Shown piece after piece: positions 49,627 through 62,251 of a stretch of 64,000 nt of DNA (position 1 is its first letter; the number at the start of each line of letters is the position of its first letter). Made by a program: the position numbers and the translations under genes. The stretch comes from Quercus robur (Eukaryota > Streptophyta > Magnoliopsida > Fagales > Fagaceae), in NCBI RefSeq assembly GCF_932294415.1, contig NC_065536.1, positions 8,182,474 to 8,246,473 of the forward strand, read 5' to 3'. Under the pieces are notes generated by a model. The model worked only from the letters and a program-made list of their open reading frames with translations. It was not told where the DNA came from and did not search any database.

Positions 49627-52600
49627 ATGAGTAGCAGTTCGAGCCGTACCATCTATGTTGGTAATCTCCCAGGTGATACTCGTTTGAGAGAAGTAGAAGA
49701 TCTCTTTTGTAAGGTACTATTTTCTTTTACAAATATAGTTGGTGCTTTAATTTCTAATTTGGTGCTTTAATTTCTAATTTTTTTTTGGTGGGGATAGCAC
49801 ATTTTTGGTGTTCAATATGATGTGGTTTAGTTTGATAGATTAGATTGTGTTTAGTGAAAAGTTGATTTTTTTTTTTTTTTTGGGGTAAAATTTGTTAAAT
49901 AGAAAAGTAAAAAAGAAACCATTTTCTGTGGAATTTGGTGTAGTTAAAGAATTGCTACGCCAAATTTGAAATATAATTGGCATGGGTGTACCTTTGTAGA
50001 TTGACTCAGTTGATTGCATTAGTTTGTTTTTGTGTCCAGCCACAATTTTTGGTGCTTGGTAGGACTTGAAAAAGGTTTTCGTTTTGGTGAAAGTTTGAAA
50101 TTCTGTTTACCTTTTTCGTTTAATTAAGTGGAAGAAAGATAAATTTGTTGGTAGTATTTGGCACATTCAAAGAGATTATTTTTTTAGGTGAAAATTTGAA
50201 TTTTTTTTTTTTTTTCATACCCTTTTCTTTTTTGCAGTAAAATCTGTTACTTATAACGGAAGAATGATTGATTTTTTTGTGGAATTTTTCATAGTCAATG
50301 TGTTGCTTTGAGCATATTGTTTTAGATAATTTAATAGTTTTGATGGGGTGGGGGGATTTGAATCCTGGATGTCTCCATTAGAAACATCAGGAAGTGCCAG
50401 TTGAACTACAATGCTCGCCTCTTGGTACAAAGCCAGTGAGTTCTAGCTCATACAGCCTCTCCTCACTCCATAAAAAAGGCTGGAGGATTAGGTCTTGGGT
50501 TAAAACCTATTGTGTGTGCGCGTTGTTCATGTAAACTTACAAATTAGAAAAAGCATATTGTTAACACAAATACCTGCTGGTTGTGGGTGCACCTTTGTTG
50601 AATGATTCAGTTAATTGCATTAAGGTGTTTTTTTTTTTGGCCGTGTTTTCAGCATTTTGTAGGTGTTAAAATCTTTGGTTTTGATAGTTTCTTATTTATA
50701 TACTTTTCTTTTCTCGTTTAGAATTTTTACATGTAAAGAAAAGCAGACTGAGTTTTGAGGAGTTTGCCTTAGTCAATGAGTTATTTTGAGGATATTCTTA
50801 GTGTTAATACATAATATATATATTGGTTGTGGGTGCATGTTTGTAAATATGATCCAGTTGGTTGCATTAAGAAGCGGTGGTATGTAAGTGTAGAGTTATT
50901 TATTCATTAGAGGGAGAAGAGTTTGGTGGTGGAATTCACATTGACATTGGGTTACTGTAAGCATGAATTTTTTATTTACTGTTAATAGGCAACGATTTGC
51001 TGTTATTTGCTTGGTAGAATGTGTACTTTTATAACAGAGTCATCTTTGTATCAGATTCCAATATTTCTTGGATAACCCAATAAATATGTGATACTTCTTA
51101 AGAATCTAACCAGAATTTGGGGGAGGGGGAAGGTAGGAATCTGATACTTCTCGGAAATGCAATAGATTATCTCAAACTATATGATATGATTATTTGTTTA
51201 CAGCTGGGATCCAATCTACAACGATAAGCAAAGGAAGGGCTTATGATTATTGAAGCTATATTGAGTTTTTTGCTGCTGATTCTGTATTTTTGTCTTTGAT
51301 GTCCAAATGCAGTATGGGCCTATTGTTGACATTGATCTGAAGCTCCCACCAAGACCCCCAGGCTATGCTTTTATTGAGGTCAGTTCTAATCGTACAAACT
51401 TCTGGTATTTACAAAGCTGCATCAATGTTCAATTATGGACGTCTATTTTAATTTATTTTGAATGGACTTTTTTATTTTGGCTTATATAGTTCATTAAAAC
51501 TGTCATTTTGCAGTATGAAGATTCTCGTGATGCTGAAGATGCAATTTATTACCGGGATGGGTACAACTTTGATGGTTATCGCTTACGAGTTAGTGGCACA
51601 GAGCCTGTTTACGTTTACTTCTACTTCTGAGTATTTGCATTTATCTATTTATCTTTGTTGTTTTTTCAATATTTTCTCATGAATTTTTTTATTTGCATTT
51701 AAAGGTTGAACTTGCACATGGTGGGCGAGGAAATTCGTCATCAGCAGATTACCATGGCAGTTATGGTGGTAGTGGCAGTAGCCGTGCTGCTCCCAAGCAT
51801 TCTGACTATCGTGGTATGTGTTGCCTTCAATACATCTCTTTTCAGTTATACAAAGTTGTGTTGTAATGATTTTATGTGGCTCCATCATGCAGTTCTGGTC
51901 ACTGGATTACCTCCTTCTGCTTCATGGCAAGACCTAAAGGTAAGCATGCACCTATTTAATTATGTATGTTTCCAATGTAAATTTCTAAACATTCAGCAAG
52001 CGGGTTTGCTAAATGTGTAATGTTTCTGTATATTCAATAATTAGGATCACATGCGGCAAGCTGGTGATGTCCTTTTCTCTCAAGTATTCCGAGACCGTGG
52101 TGGTAAGTTTGATTAACTGTTTTGTCCCTTTCTTTTCCTTATTATACAAGAGTATGAACAAAGATACAAAAACTGGGTGGTCAAAGAACCATTTTATGCT
52201 ATTAGCAATTTGTGATTGGTTTATTCTCAGCATAGCGAAGAATTAGAGGTTCTAGCTGAATAAAGAGATCTGATATTTCATCTGGAGCATAATCATTCTG
52301 ATTAATACATAATGGGTGATTAGACGTGAGCACAGCACTAACTTGGAAATTGGAAATTATCTGACATTTTGATGAAAAAAGAGATTTTATTGCCTTCATC
52401 TCATCATATGTTTTCATTTGGATAAAGAGTTCTTCCATTGCATTGGAAAAGTTCTCATTTTCAATTATTTTTTCTCCTCTTTGCAGGCATGACAGGAATT
52501 GTGGATTACGCACACTATGATGACATGAAGTATGCTGTAAGTTACTAAACTATTATTAATTGTATAGGAACCTTTTTTTTATTAAAATACACTACTTTTC

Positions 52601-55540
52601 TTTTTCAACTGGAACTGGATTTGAGTTGAGAATCCTTTTAAAGGAAAACCTCATTATTCCCTTTGTGAGTTCTCTTCTTCTCTTGCCTTGTAGATCAAAA
52701 AACTTGATGATTCTGAATTTCGGAATGCTTTTTCTCGGTCTTACGTACGGGTATGTCACAATGTCTTGATGTGCTGAATTCTGGGTTTCTTTATTCATTT
52801 TGCTTTTACTTATCTACTTGCTTTGTCTAGGTGAGAGAGTATGATTCGAGGCGGAGTTACTCTAGAAGTCGCAGCCGTGATTCAAGACGGAGCTACTCTA
52901 GAAGTCCTTACATGTCGAGAAGCCCTAGTCGCAGCCGTAGCTATAGTGGCAGGAGTGGGAGGTTAGCTTTTAACTTTTGTTTTGTTAAGTAAAATTGGTT
53001 TTTTAGTAAAATAGTTTTTGTGAAGTAAGATTTGAAATGAGATTTTATATGTTGTTTGCAGCATATCTCCAAAGAGAAAATATTCACGTCGATCTCCATC
53101 AGTCTCTGGTTCAAGGTCTGTTTTGTTTCTCTGTCTTCCCCATCAGGGCTTTCTTGGGGTTGCACTCCAATTTCAATTTATCTAATAAAATGATTCTTGA
53201 TTTACATGCCTAAGGCTTATGCACAGGAATTCAATTTAAGTCCTTATTGCTTCTAAAAATTAATTATTTATGTGATGTTTTCTGGTTTTCGTGTGGGGTT
53301 ACTTCTTAATCTCGACTCATATAGGTCTTAGTGAAACTGATTGGGGTTGGCTAGATATATTTCTTAGGCAGGCTCATCCTTTTTCCTTCAAATTTTGGTG
53401 GTAATTCCTCTGTAAACCTCGTAACTCTCTCTGGGATTTGAGTTGGATGATTTTTCAGACATCCATAGTTATTTACCAATGAATGTTCATCTAGCTGATC
53501 TAAAAGCAAAGGCTTATGTGGTAATGGATAACAATAAGCATTGGTGAATTGCTCAATCTTTGGGGAATTTGTGTTCTTCATAGAGTGGTTCTATGGTTAG
53601 CAAGCTCTTTTCTAGTTCCCTTGCACTCCCCCCCCCCCCCCCCCCCCCCTTTTTAATTTTTTTTCTCCTTGCTACTTTTTTTTATGCAGCAAGGGTCCTT
53701 CCTCCTTAAGTTTTTATTTTTCATTTAGTGAACATAGAACAAGAATATGAGCATCATACTGGCAATCTTTTTTTGGTATCACAAAATCAGAGTCAGTAAT
53801 ATCTTTCATGGGTCATTCAAATTTTGATGATATTTTTGACTTTCTTTTCAACGTTTTTGTAAAAGCTTTCTTCCCGAGACAATGTAACAACCTTCAGAGC
53901 TTCCATGAACTTTTTCTACACAAATTCTTTTTTATTTTTCAAAGAGGAAGTGGTTTCTTAAGAAGAGGTTTACAAAATTGGTCAGTCATCATACTTTGTT
54001 TATGAGGGTTGCCTTGTGTGTTTGCTAGATCTGGATCTTTGCGGCGACCTGGGGACTGCATGTTAGGAACTTGATGTTGATGGCATGTGGTACTCAACGC
54101 CTGCAACTCTTTTGGTTGCTGAGGTAATACCGTTTTGTTGATGAGCACCTCTGGAAAAACCTCAATGCTAAAATAATAATACTAATATATTATATGCATG
54201 GTCTGCCAATGGGTGCTAGACTGGATCATTGTTGACAAATTGGTTGCGCTTTAAAAGCTGGATTACCTGTGAACTGAGTGCTATTGGTACACTCAACAAT
54301 TTTGTGGTGTAGACAATTCAAAACCTCCTCAACATTATTATAACTTGCGGTCAGGATTCTGGGGTGGATATCGTTCTCCTTCCAACTAGGGTTTCCATGA
54401 TGGTGCTGTATTTGTTTTTTCTTTCTTTTATTGGTCCATTTAAGTTCTCATGTGCTGCTGGATAAAGATGATTTACTAAGAGGATTTGATCATGAGAAAA
54501 TTGGGTTGAGTTCTTTTAATATTAGTTGCTGCTAAAGATTTGTGGTATATTCCATCTCTTCTATTTCATCCTTTGATTATGGTAAACCTAAATGGAACCG
54601 GGATTGAGGCTCTGGGATCAAGGTTTTGCAAAATTGTTGTTGATATTAAATTGGGTGGTTTGTGAACTTTTGTGCAGATCTCGATCAAGATCCAGATCTC
54701 CAGTTAATTCTGTAAGTAACATCTTAAGGCTTTTATCTTTAGTTTTTAAGAAGAGCAACCAAACATGAATTGATGCCATTATTCACTCCTGGTTTTTTTT
54801 TTTTTTTTTTTTTTTCACTGATTTGCCACGATGCAGCATCGTCGTCGTGAAAGTCGCAGTCCCAGCAGGAGCGTTAGAAGTATATCACGATCCCGTTCGG
54901 CTTCTGTATGATTTTTCTCCTTAGTTTTGCTATTTGCTAATATTTTTTTCTACTAAAAAAAAAAAAAAAAGTAGCTAATATTATTTTGTACTAAGGGTAA
55001 AACTTAGATACAAATTCCTTAGGTGCTGCTGTATATTAAGTTCCCCAAATTAAATTTGATCATGTTTTCATTGGCTAATATGTCACATGATTGAATTTTA
55101 TTGTCCTTAGGAAAGTTAACATCAGGGGTGAAAAGCCCCTGGATTACCCAGTAATGAGTATAAACTGCTTAGCCCGTTAGGGGTGAAAAGTCCCTTGATT
55201 ACCCGGTAACTGGTTCTGGCGTGTGGGGTTAGTTGCCCGGAGGAGTTTGATTAACAGTAAGGATTGTTGTACAGTATGCTCTGCGACGTGCAACTAATCT
55301 GAGTGAACATCATTGCACTGTATTGTTTATTGAAGCCATGTGTTTGAATTTAATTGAAACTTAGGAACAATACCACTAGGGAATAGCACCTAAGTTTAGA
55401 CCTTGCCCTTGCATTGGTTACTTGTCTTTCATTTTCCCTTTCTGCCCTGTTTTCACTAGAGTTTTTATTGGTTTTATGACTTTGGTTCACAGGTGAGATC
55501 TGATCGAAGCCGATCTATTGACTCCAGGGATCGTGATTGA
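49627..55540 (+). CDS. SR30: SR30/SR34-type serine/arginine-rich splicing factor (SRSF1 orthologue group)
   Basis: Thirteen coding exons (49627-49713, 51313-51378, 51514-51588, 51705-51813, 51893-51939, 52045-52102, 52487-52536, 52694-52750, 52831-52961, 53062-53115, 54678-54711, 54837-54905, 55493-55540) join in phase to give 294 residues. RRM1 has [19 protein letters not shown] and PGYAFIEYED. A Gly/Ser linker leads to the pseudo-RRM2 with [15 protein letters not shown], the signature of the SF2/ASF group. The C-terminus is an RS domain, with [11 protein letters not shown] and later RS runs. [10 protein letters not shown] and [14 protein letters not shown] are closer to Arabidopsis SR30 than SR34 as I recall them. 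The protein acts in constitutive and alternative splicing in nuclear speckles. A 5'UTR intron lies at 49178-49618. Intron 10 is unusually long, 1,562 bp. Confidence 0.93.
50340..50415 (-). mobile_element. tRNA-derived SINE head, minus strand
   Basis: The complement has a textbook A box TAGTTCAACTGG (50397-50408) and B box GGATTCAAATCC (50354-50365) at tRNA-like spacing. It is similar to the element at 4636-4728. It lies in intron 1 of the SR gene. Confidence 0.65.
50430..50535 (+). mobile_element. Second SINE-like fragment, plus strand
   Basis: An A-box-like TAGCTCATACAG (50444-50455) is followed about 45 bp later by GGGTTAAAACC, a decayed B box. It abuts the minus-strand SINE head, giving a head-to-head pair. 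Confidence 0.5.
53628..53649. repeat. Run of 22 cytosines in SR intron 10
   Basis: An uninterrupted C22 tract followed by T's lies in the long intron 10. Homopolymers of C are rare in AT-rich plant introns. The complementary G22 could form a quadruplex. Its exact length is uncertain in any assembly. Confidence 0.8.
54029..54074 (+). promoter_or_regulatory. Candidate alternative 3' splice site giving a premature stop
   Basis: Within SR intron 10 the acceptor-like TTTGCTAG is followed at 54029 by ATCTGGATC, close to the start of true exon 11 (ATCTCGATC at 54678). Splicing exon 10 to 54029 continues the frame as [14 protein letters not shown] and stops at TGA 54072-54074, truncating the RS domain. 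Arabidopsis SR30 is known to use an upstream 3' splice site in its long intron 10 for autoregulation. That the same happens here is inference. Confidence 0.45.
54990..55405. mobile_element. MITE-like element in SR intron 12
   Basis: The left end AGGGTAAAACTTAGATAC and the right end, inverted (AAGGTCTAAACTTAGGTGC), are similar, and both contain CCTTAGGTGCT-like motifs. Inside, GGGGTGAAAAGCCCCT and GGGGTGAAAAGTCCCTT form a direct repeat with GATTACCC. A shorter relative of the end occurs near 43405 in SF3A2 intron 2. Confidence 0.5.
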
Positions 55541-57520
55541 GCGCAAATTTTTAGTAGTTCTACTCTCAGCATGTTCATGTCGGGGACATTAGGACACCTA
55601 ACTATATAAGTATATGTAGTTAGCTACATAACATTTGGATCTGGATATTATTGGACGGTCTTGTAGTCTTGTAGTGCATGTTATGTTTCTTAAGTGAATA
55701 ATCAACACAACTAAGAACAAAAATTTTCTACCAAAATCTAATGGTACTGCTGGATCAATTTCTTATTTTGTTGCGTTGTGGTTTGATGTTACTGGTTGTT
55801 AACCCATTCATCCTGAGATTTTGTCACACGAGACATCCAAATTGAAATCCGTAATTTTAAAATTTTTTAGCTGAGATTTGCCCGACCCACCATTTGAACG
55901 TGGTTGGCCGAGTGGGTCGGGTTGGGTTCTCAGGCTCTAAGCACTCCTCATTTTAGGCTGAAATTCGAATTGCATGCACGAGTGGTCTATTTGGTGTTAT
56001 TAGTGAGTCATCACCCGGCTGCTAAACCCACCAAAAAAAGCTTGATCCACAAAATGCTTTGATAAAGTTTTTGGGTGGTTCTACTATAGAGTTCTTAATG
56101 AATGGATTCTATTTTATCATGTTATTAACATTTAAATAAATATTTTGATTATTTAACTTCAGTTTATGAGCTTTATAATTAGGATTAGTTTGTAACCCTT
56201 GCATAAATACGATTCATTGAAGAGTAATGATAAATCTGTAGTTAATCATCTTCATATAAAGCAAATTTTACAAAAAAGACTTGCAAATACTATTACTATA
56301 TAATCATCTATAATAACATATTGATACATGCTTGAGTGCTCTTAGTTCTTTAGTCACTGAAGTCAGAGTGCAGAGGCTACTTTTGAATAAGATGTTACAA
56401 AAAATTATTTTATGGGGCAAGCCTGATTTTGAGTAAGAATAAGAGACCTGAATCGAATAATGACTATACTAAAAAGACTATACTAAAACTTAGTGATAAA
56501 GAGCAAAAGACTATACAAAAAATAGTGATAAAGAGCAATTATTATGGAGTACATCCTATAGGTTTTCATTATACTAAAAATTAGCTCATGTTTTCACATA
56601 TTGATAAAGAGCAATTATTATAGATTCAAATCTTATTGTGTCGATACCAAAAAAAAAAAAAAAAAAAAAAAGCAAATTACTTATCATGCACCACTCCATT
56701 TTAGGAAGAATTTAATTACTAGTCAATTATTGGCTTTAACGATTTTGCATTGTTTTATAAATTGAACAAAATAGAGAACGAAGAAAAATGAAAAAGTGAC
56801 TGCAGTTTTTTTTTTCTCCAATGAGGTGTGACAAGTCATCAAATCGATGACAATATTCATGGCTTGAGTTGGTGCTTGCTCTTTTGTTTTATTTTGAGAT
56901 ATGTAAGAATAAAGTCATGATTTAAAGGTCAATTGATACAATATTCATGGCTTTAGTTGGCTCAATTAGCTCAATTCTAGCACAATGTGCGATACAATTT
57001 ATTATTAATTTTCTCAAATATTTCAATAAGTTTATCAAGAATCTTGTAACTTAATTGGTTGGTATCTTAATTTCCAATAGAGACATTCATAATTTAGATC
57101 CCCCACTTATTGATGTATAAAAAAAAAAAAATTGATTAAATCTTTTGGTAAGAAATTGTAACCTTTAGTTATTTTGTAGACAAAATAGAAATCACACTAT
57201 ATATATGTGTGTGTGTGTGTGTGTGTTCACAAATTGAAAATTGCATGATATAGTGGTTAATATAGATAAACATGTTTCATGCCTACTAAAAAAATGCATA
57301 TATCCTTTAATTATTATTTTTTACATTCTTAGTGGTGTGTTATTAAATTTTTCCCCTTTTTGTTGGACATTGCTTCAATTGTTGCATGATATAGTGTTTC
57401 AATTGTTTCTCACATTAAAAAAAAAAATTGTTTCTCATATAAATCTTAGAAAAATTATATTAAAATTTTGCTATGTTATAACAAAATAAATATATTTATT
57501 CTATTACACTCACACACACA
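55541..57520. other. SR gene 3'UTR and intergenic DNA, no gene seen
   Basis: The first 200-300 bases are the probable 3'UTR. The rest is AT-rich with an A tract at about 56649-56671 and a mixed AT/GT microsatellite near 57198-57225. No coding region is supported. Confidence 0.5.
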
Positions 57521-57869
57521 CATATTGTTGGGAAATTGCCTAAAATTCCAATTGTGACTTGGAAAGTCAATTAGGTTTCCTAGTTGAAGAAAGAAAAATT
57601 AATTTGGGTTACTTTGTTATAGAAGGAAAGGCTATTCCTTGGTGTGGAAGGAAGTCTATTCCTTGTTAAAGAGGTAATGTATTTCTATTCCAAGAGGAAA
57701 TAGACTCTTTGTTAAAGAGGTAATATATTCCTAGTCCAAGAGGGAATAGCAAAAAGGTCTTATAAATAGATAATGTTACAAAGAATTTGATGGCTTTGGC
57801 CCAAGAGTCCCCCCTATGGGGAGAGGGAAAATAAAAGGAGGAACATAAAAGGAAGGAGAGAGTAAGGTA

Positions 57870-58303
57870 TGTAGGGAATTAACCTGAATTTCCAACCTGT
57901 GAGAAACAAAAAAAAAAAATAGAGAAAGCACATGCCAAAAAAAAACAATCACATGCATAAGACAATATTTACGTGGTTCGGCAATTTGCCTACGTTCACG
58001 GAGTTGTAGGGATTTCACTATTATTAGGAAAAAGTACAAAGTGCGGTTACAATTTTTCTTTCACTCAAGAAACACGACAACAACAAACCCTAAGCACATA
58101 ATTGCATTTTATACACAAAACGGGCCAAAAAAATTTTTCCCCAGGGCAACGCCCCCGGACCCCCAGGAGGCTTGTTCATAAGCGCTCTAGCTCCATGGAC
58201 TAAGTCTTAGAAAATCTTCTATTAAAAAACCACGCAATATTATTTGGGTCGGGTCAGATCGTCAAACCGATTCAAATAAAACTAGGCTCCACAAAACCCA
58301 ACA
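57870..58303 (-). repeat. Copia 3' LTR
   Basis: The sequence runs TGTAGGGAATTAACC to CCCAACA on the plus strand and matches 62252-62715 throughout. It lacks about 24 bp present in the other LTR near 62570-62600, and shows many point differences. Confidence 0.92.
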
Positions 58304-58449
58304 AATCTCCCACTTGGAGACTAGTTCAATCACCAACATCAAACCGCAATCCTCCAAAAACAATCCCTCATCCCTGCAACTCATCCTCTTGTCCTTAAGC
58401 TAGAAGACCAACTGAAACTGCACGCAGCTTCAGCTTCTCAATAGTGACA

Positions 58450-61400
58450 CCCTTAGTCAACATGTCTGCGGGGTTTTTAGATCCACAAATCTTTTTAAGT
58501 ATTACCAGCTTATCTTCAACAAGGTAATAAATAAAAGTGGTATTTTGTCTGTATATGTTTCGACTTTAAATAAAAAACCGAATTTTTGGCAAGAAAGATT
58601 GCACTCTAACTGTCACTGTGTAGAATGCGCATCTCCTGCTTCTTACCCAGTTCATCTAAGAAACCATGTAACCAAATCATCTCTTTTCTAGATTCAATTG
58701 CTACAACATACTCAGCTTCTGTAGTAGACAAAGTAACAATTTTTTGTAGATTTGAAGCCCATGATATAGCTATACCACCCAAAGTAAAAACAAACCCAGT
58801 AGTACTCTTTTTACTATCAATATCACCAGCAAAATCAGCATCTACATAACTGCCTCCTAATGCTGCTTTCTAGGCCTACTAATGAATCTGCTCACAACTC
58901 CCACTGCATGCGCAATGTCTGGCCTTGTACACACCATAGCATACATCAAGCTGCCAATAGTTGAGGCATAGAGCACCTTACTCATATGGTCCCTTTCTTC
59001 TTCTGTCTTCGGTGAGTGTTCTTTGCTTAGTTTGAAAAGACTACTCAAGAGTGTGCTAACTGGTTTAACTTCATTCATGTTGAACCTGCTGAGAACTTTT
59101 TTCACATACTTTGACTGTGAAAGCTTCAATGTACCATTAACCTTATTTCTAATGATTCTCATACCAAGGATTTGTTTTGCAGCTCCCAAATCCTTCATTG
59201 CAAACTGGTTGGACAATTATTTCTTCAAATTATTAATCTTCTCAATGCTAGACCCTGCAATAAGCATATCATCCATATACAACAGTAATATGATGTAAGA
59301 ATTGTCAAAAGACTTAACATAGCAATAGTGATCAGCTTCACATATCTTGAACCCAATTCTATGCATAAAACTGTCAAATTTCTTGTACCACTGTCTAGGA
59401 GTTTGTTTTAGGCCATACAAGCTCTTTCTCAGTTTGTAGACTAGATTCTCTTGTCCTTGAACAATGAACCCTTCTGGCTGAATCATGTAAAGGTCTTCCT
59501 CCAAGTCACCATGAAGGAATGCTGTCTTCACATCTAACTGCTCAAGATGTAAGTTTTTTGCAACTACCATTCCCAGTACCAGCCTGATTGTTGACATCTT
59601 CATAACTGGAGAAAATATCTCTATGTAGTCAATGCCCTCCTTTTGCTGGAACCCTTTAACAACTAATGTGGCCTTGTAACATTTGCTATCATCATGCTCA
59701 TTCTTTATTCTGTATACCCACTTGTTGTGCAAAGCCTTCTTTCTTACTGGCAATTCAGTTAGTTCTCATGTCTGATTCCCCAACAAGGAATCCATCTCTT
59801 CCTTCATGGTTAACTCCCACTTGCTTGAATTCTCATCTTGCAAGGCTTCATCATTACACTCTGGCTCACCACCATTAGTCAACAGGAGATAATTTAGAGC
59901 GGGTGAATAATGTTGTGGAGGTCTAATGTTCCTAGAAGATCTGTGGACTTCAGCTACAAGTGTACTTAAATCTACCTGTGAATTTATATTCTTCTTATCT
60001 TCTTTACCCATTTTCTAGACGGTACTTTCAGTCAATTCATCTTAGTTGACAAACTCAGATTTCTTTTGATCTATCTCTGTAACATCTGACACTACAGTTG
60101 ACCTGTCCTTATACATAACATGTTCATTAAATATCACATTTCTACTTCTAATGATTTTCTTGTTTTGTTCATCCCAAAACCTATAGCCAAATTTCTTATC
60201 ACCATAACCAATAAAAAAACATATTTTAGACTTTGCATCAAGTTTACTATGAGCATCAGAATCAATATGAACATAAGAAACACAACCAAAAACTTTTTAA
60301 TGTGAAAACTTTACCCCTTTACCACTCCAAACTTCCTCAGGAAGTCTAAACTCCATGGGAACTGATGGTCCTCGGTTTATCAGGTAAGATGTAGTGCTAA
60401 CAGCATCAGCCCAGAAAGTTTTTGGTAGTCCAGCATGCAACCTCATACTCCTAGCACGCTCATTGAGAGTTTTGTTTATGCGCTCAGCCACACCATTCTA
60501 CTGTGGTGTCCTAGGAATGATCTTCTCCATCCTAATTCCCTGTGTAGCACAATACTCACTGAACCCTTTATCTGTGTACTCTCCTCCATTATCTGACCTC
60601 AAACATTTTACTTTCAACCTGTTTCTGTCTCAACCATGACCTTCCACTTCTTAAAATTTTCAAATATATCAGATTTATTTTTTTAAAAATAAACTCATAC
60701 CTTTCTGCTTGAGTCATCAATAAAAGTGATGTAGTACCTTGGACTTCTAAGGGATGCAATCGGAGAAGGCCCCCACAAATTAGTGTGTACTAATTCCAAT
60801 TTTTTAGCTTTCGGTGTCCTGTCAGTTTTCAAGAAGCTCACATTTTTATGCTTTCCTAAGATGCAACTTTCACACATGTCAAAATCAATAGACTTCAATT
60901 CTGGTAGTTTTCCTTTTGACAATAGCATCTTCATCCCTTTCTCACTCATGTGACAAAGTCTGCGGTGCCATAGGCTTATGTCAGTACTAGCATCAGCAAC
61001 TACAATTGTGTCTCTTGGACTTGAGGTCATATATAGAGTACCGGTCTTCTTTCCACGAGCCAATACTCTGGCTCCCTTTGTAACCTTCCAAGTACCACCA
61101 ACAAATAGTATTGCATGCCCTTCATCATTAAGTTGTCCAACAGAAATCAGATTCCTTCTCAAGTCAGGAATATGTCAAACCTTCTCTAGTAACCAAACAG
61201 ATCCATTGGGTAACAATATCCGGATGTCTCCCATACCTACAATATCCAAGGCCGAACCATCAGCCAAATACACCTTATCAAAATCACCTGCAACATAATT
61301 CTGTATGATTTCTCGGTGTGGAGTGGTATGAAACGAAACTCTTGAGTCCAAAACCCAATCATCAAGTGGACTGTCTACTGCAAGAAGTAATGCATCCTGT
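58450..61400 (-). pseudogene. Copia pol relic: protease, integrase, reverse transcriptase, RNase H
   Basis: On the minus strand in order: a protease region with DSR in place of the catalytic DSG (about 61340-61350); a GAG-pre-integrase zinc part (LWHRRLCHMSEKGMKML, CESCILGKHK); an integrase core with RSDNGGEYTD and NGVAER; a reverse transcriptase with WVYRIKNEHD, QLDVKTAFLHGDLEEDLYM, YGLKQTPRQWY and the catalytic YMDD (LLLYMDDMLIAG); and RNase H with [17 protein letters not shown] and STTEAEY. At least ten stops interrupt the frame, nearly all explicable as C-to-T or G-to-A changes. It is non-functional. Confidence 0.9.
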
Positions 61401-62212
61401 ACCTCTTTTGTTACAACATTAGCGAAGTCATCTTCATTCTTCTTCTTAGGACTTTTGCATTGCCTCCTAAAGTGACTTGTTTTCCCACAATTCCAGCATT
61501 GTACTTGTTGACCTGATCTAGATTTACTTCTGTTCTGATTAGAATTTCTGAATTTTGATCTGCCTCGATTTGAATTTCTGTCATTACCTCTGCCTCTTGT
61601 CTCAAGGTTTAGGGCAAAACCAAATCCTGAGGTTTCATCCGCATCTCTTTTGCGAATCTCCTCAGTTAGAATTAAATCTCATATATCATTGTACTTGAGC
61701 TTTTTCTTTCCTGTAGAATTGCTTACTACCATTCTCATTACCTTATAACTGTTTGGCAAAGAAGCCAAAACGATCAATGCATGGATCTCATCATCAAAAT
61801 CAATTTCTACAGACGACAATTGATTTGTGATAGTGTTAAATTCGTTCAGATGTTGTGCTACTGATGCATTCTCTGCCATCTTCAAATTAAACAGTTTCTT
61901 CATCAGATGCACCTTGTTGTTTGCTAACGGCTTTTCATACATACCAGACAAAGCCTTCATCAGATTTGCTGTAGTCTTTTCCTTTACAACATTGTGTGCA
62001 ACAGACCTAGACAGAGTTAACCTAATAACTCCCAGAACCTGTTTGTCAAGAAGCGCCCATTCCTTAGCCTTCATAGTCTCATATTTTGTCCCCAAAAAAG
62101 GTAGATGCAATTTCCTCCCATAGAGATAATCTTCAATCTACATCTTCCAATACGCGAAGTCTGTGCCATCAAACTTTTCTATTCCAGACGCCTTTCCTGC
62201 TTCCTCTACCAT
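61401..62212 (-). pseudogene. Copia gag relic
   Basis: From the ATG at 62210-62212 the frame gives FDGTDFAYWKM, then a UBN2/retrotransposon gag region (LKMAENASVAQHLNEFN, LIVLASLPNSYK), an Arg/Asn/Ser-rich stretch and a CCHC knuckle (CWNCGKTSHFRRQC). Stops follow WKM and follow NDI (61679-61681). Confidence 0.85.
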
Positions 62213-62236
62213 TGCTCCCACTCAAACCTAACCCTA

Positions 62237-62249
62237 GGCTCTAATACCA
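62237..62249 (-). promoter_or_regulatory. Copia primer-binding site
   Basis: TGGTATTAGAGCC lies two bases inside the 5' LTR and matches the complement of the initiator tRNA-Met 3' end (TGGTATCAGAGC) with one mismatch, itself a C-to-T change. This is where minus-strand DNA synthesis would start. Confidence 0.85.
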
Positions 62250-62251
62250 GT

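Noticed and set aside
57776-58039. Minus-strand open frame at the copia left boundary
   Set aside because: It crosses the junction between the outer LTR and the copia LTR and has no coding features; a similar frame appears in the other LTR.
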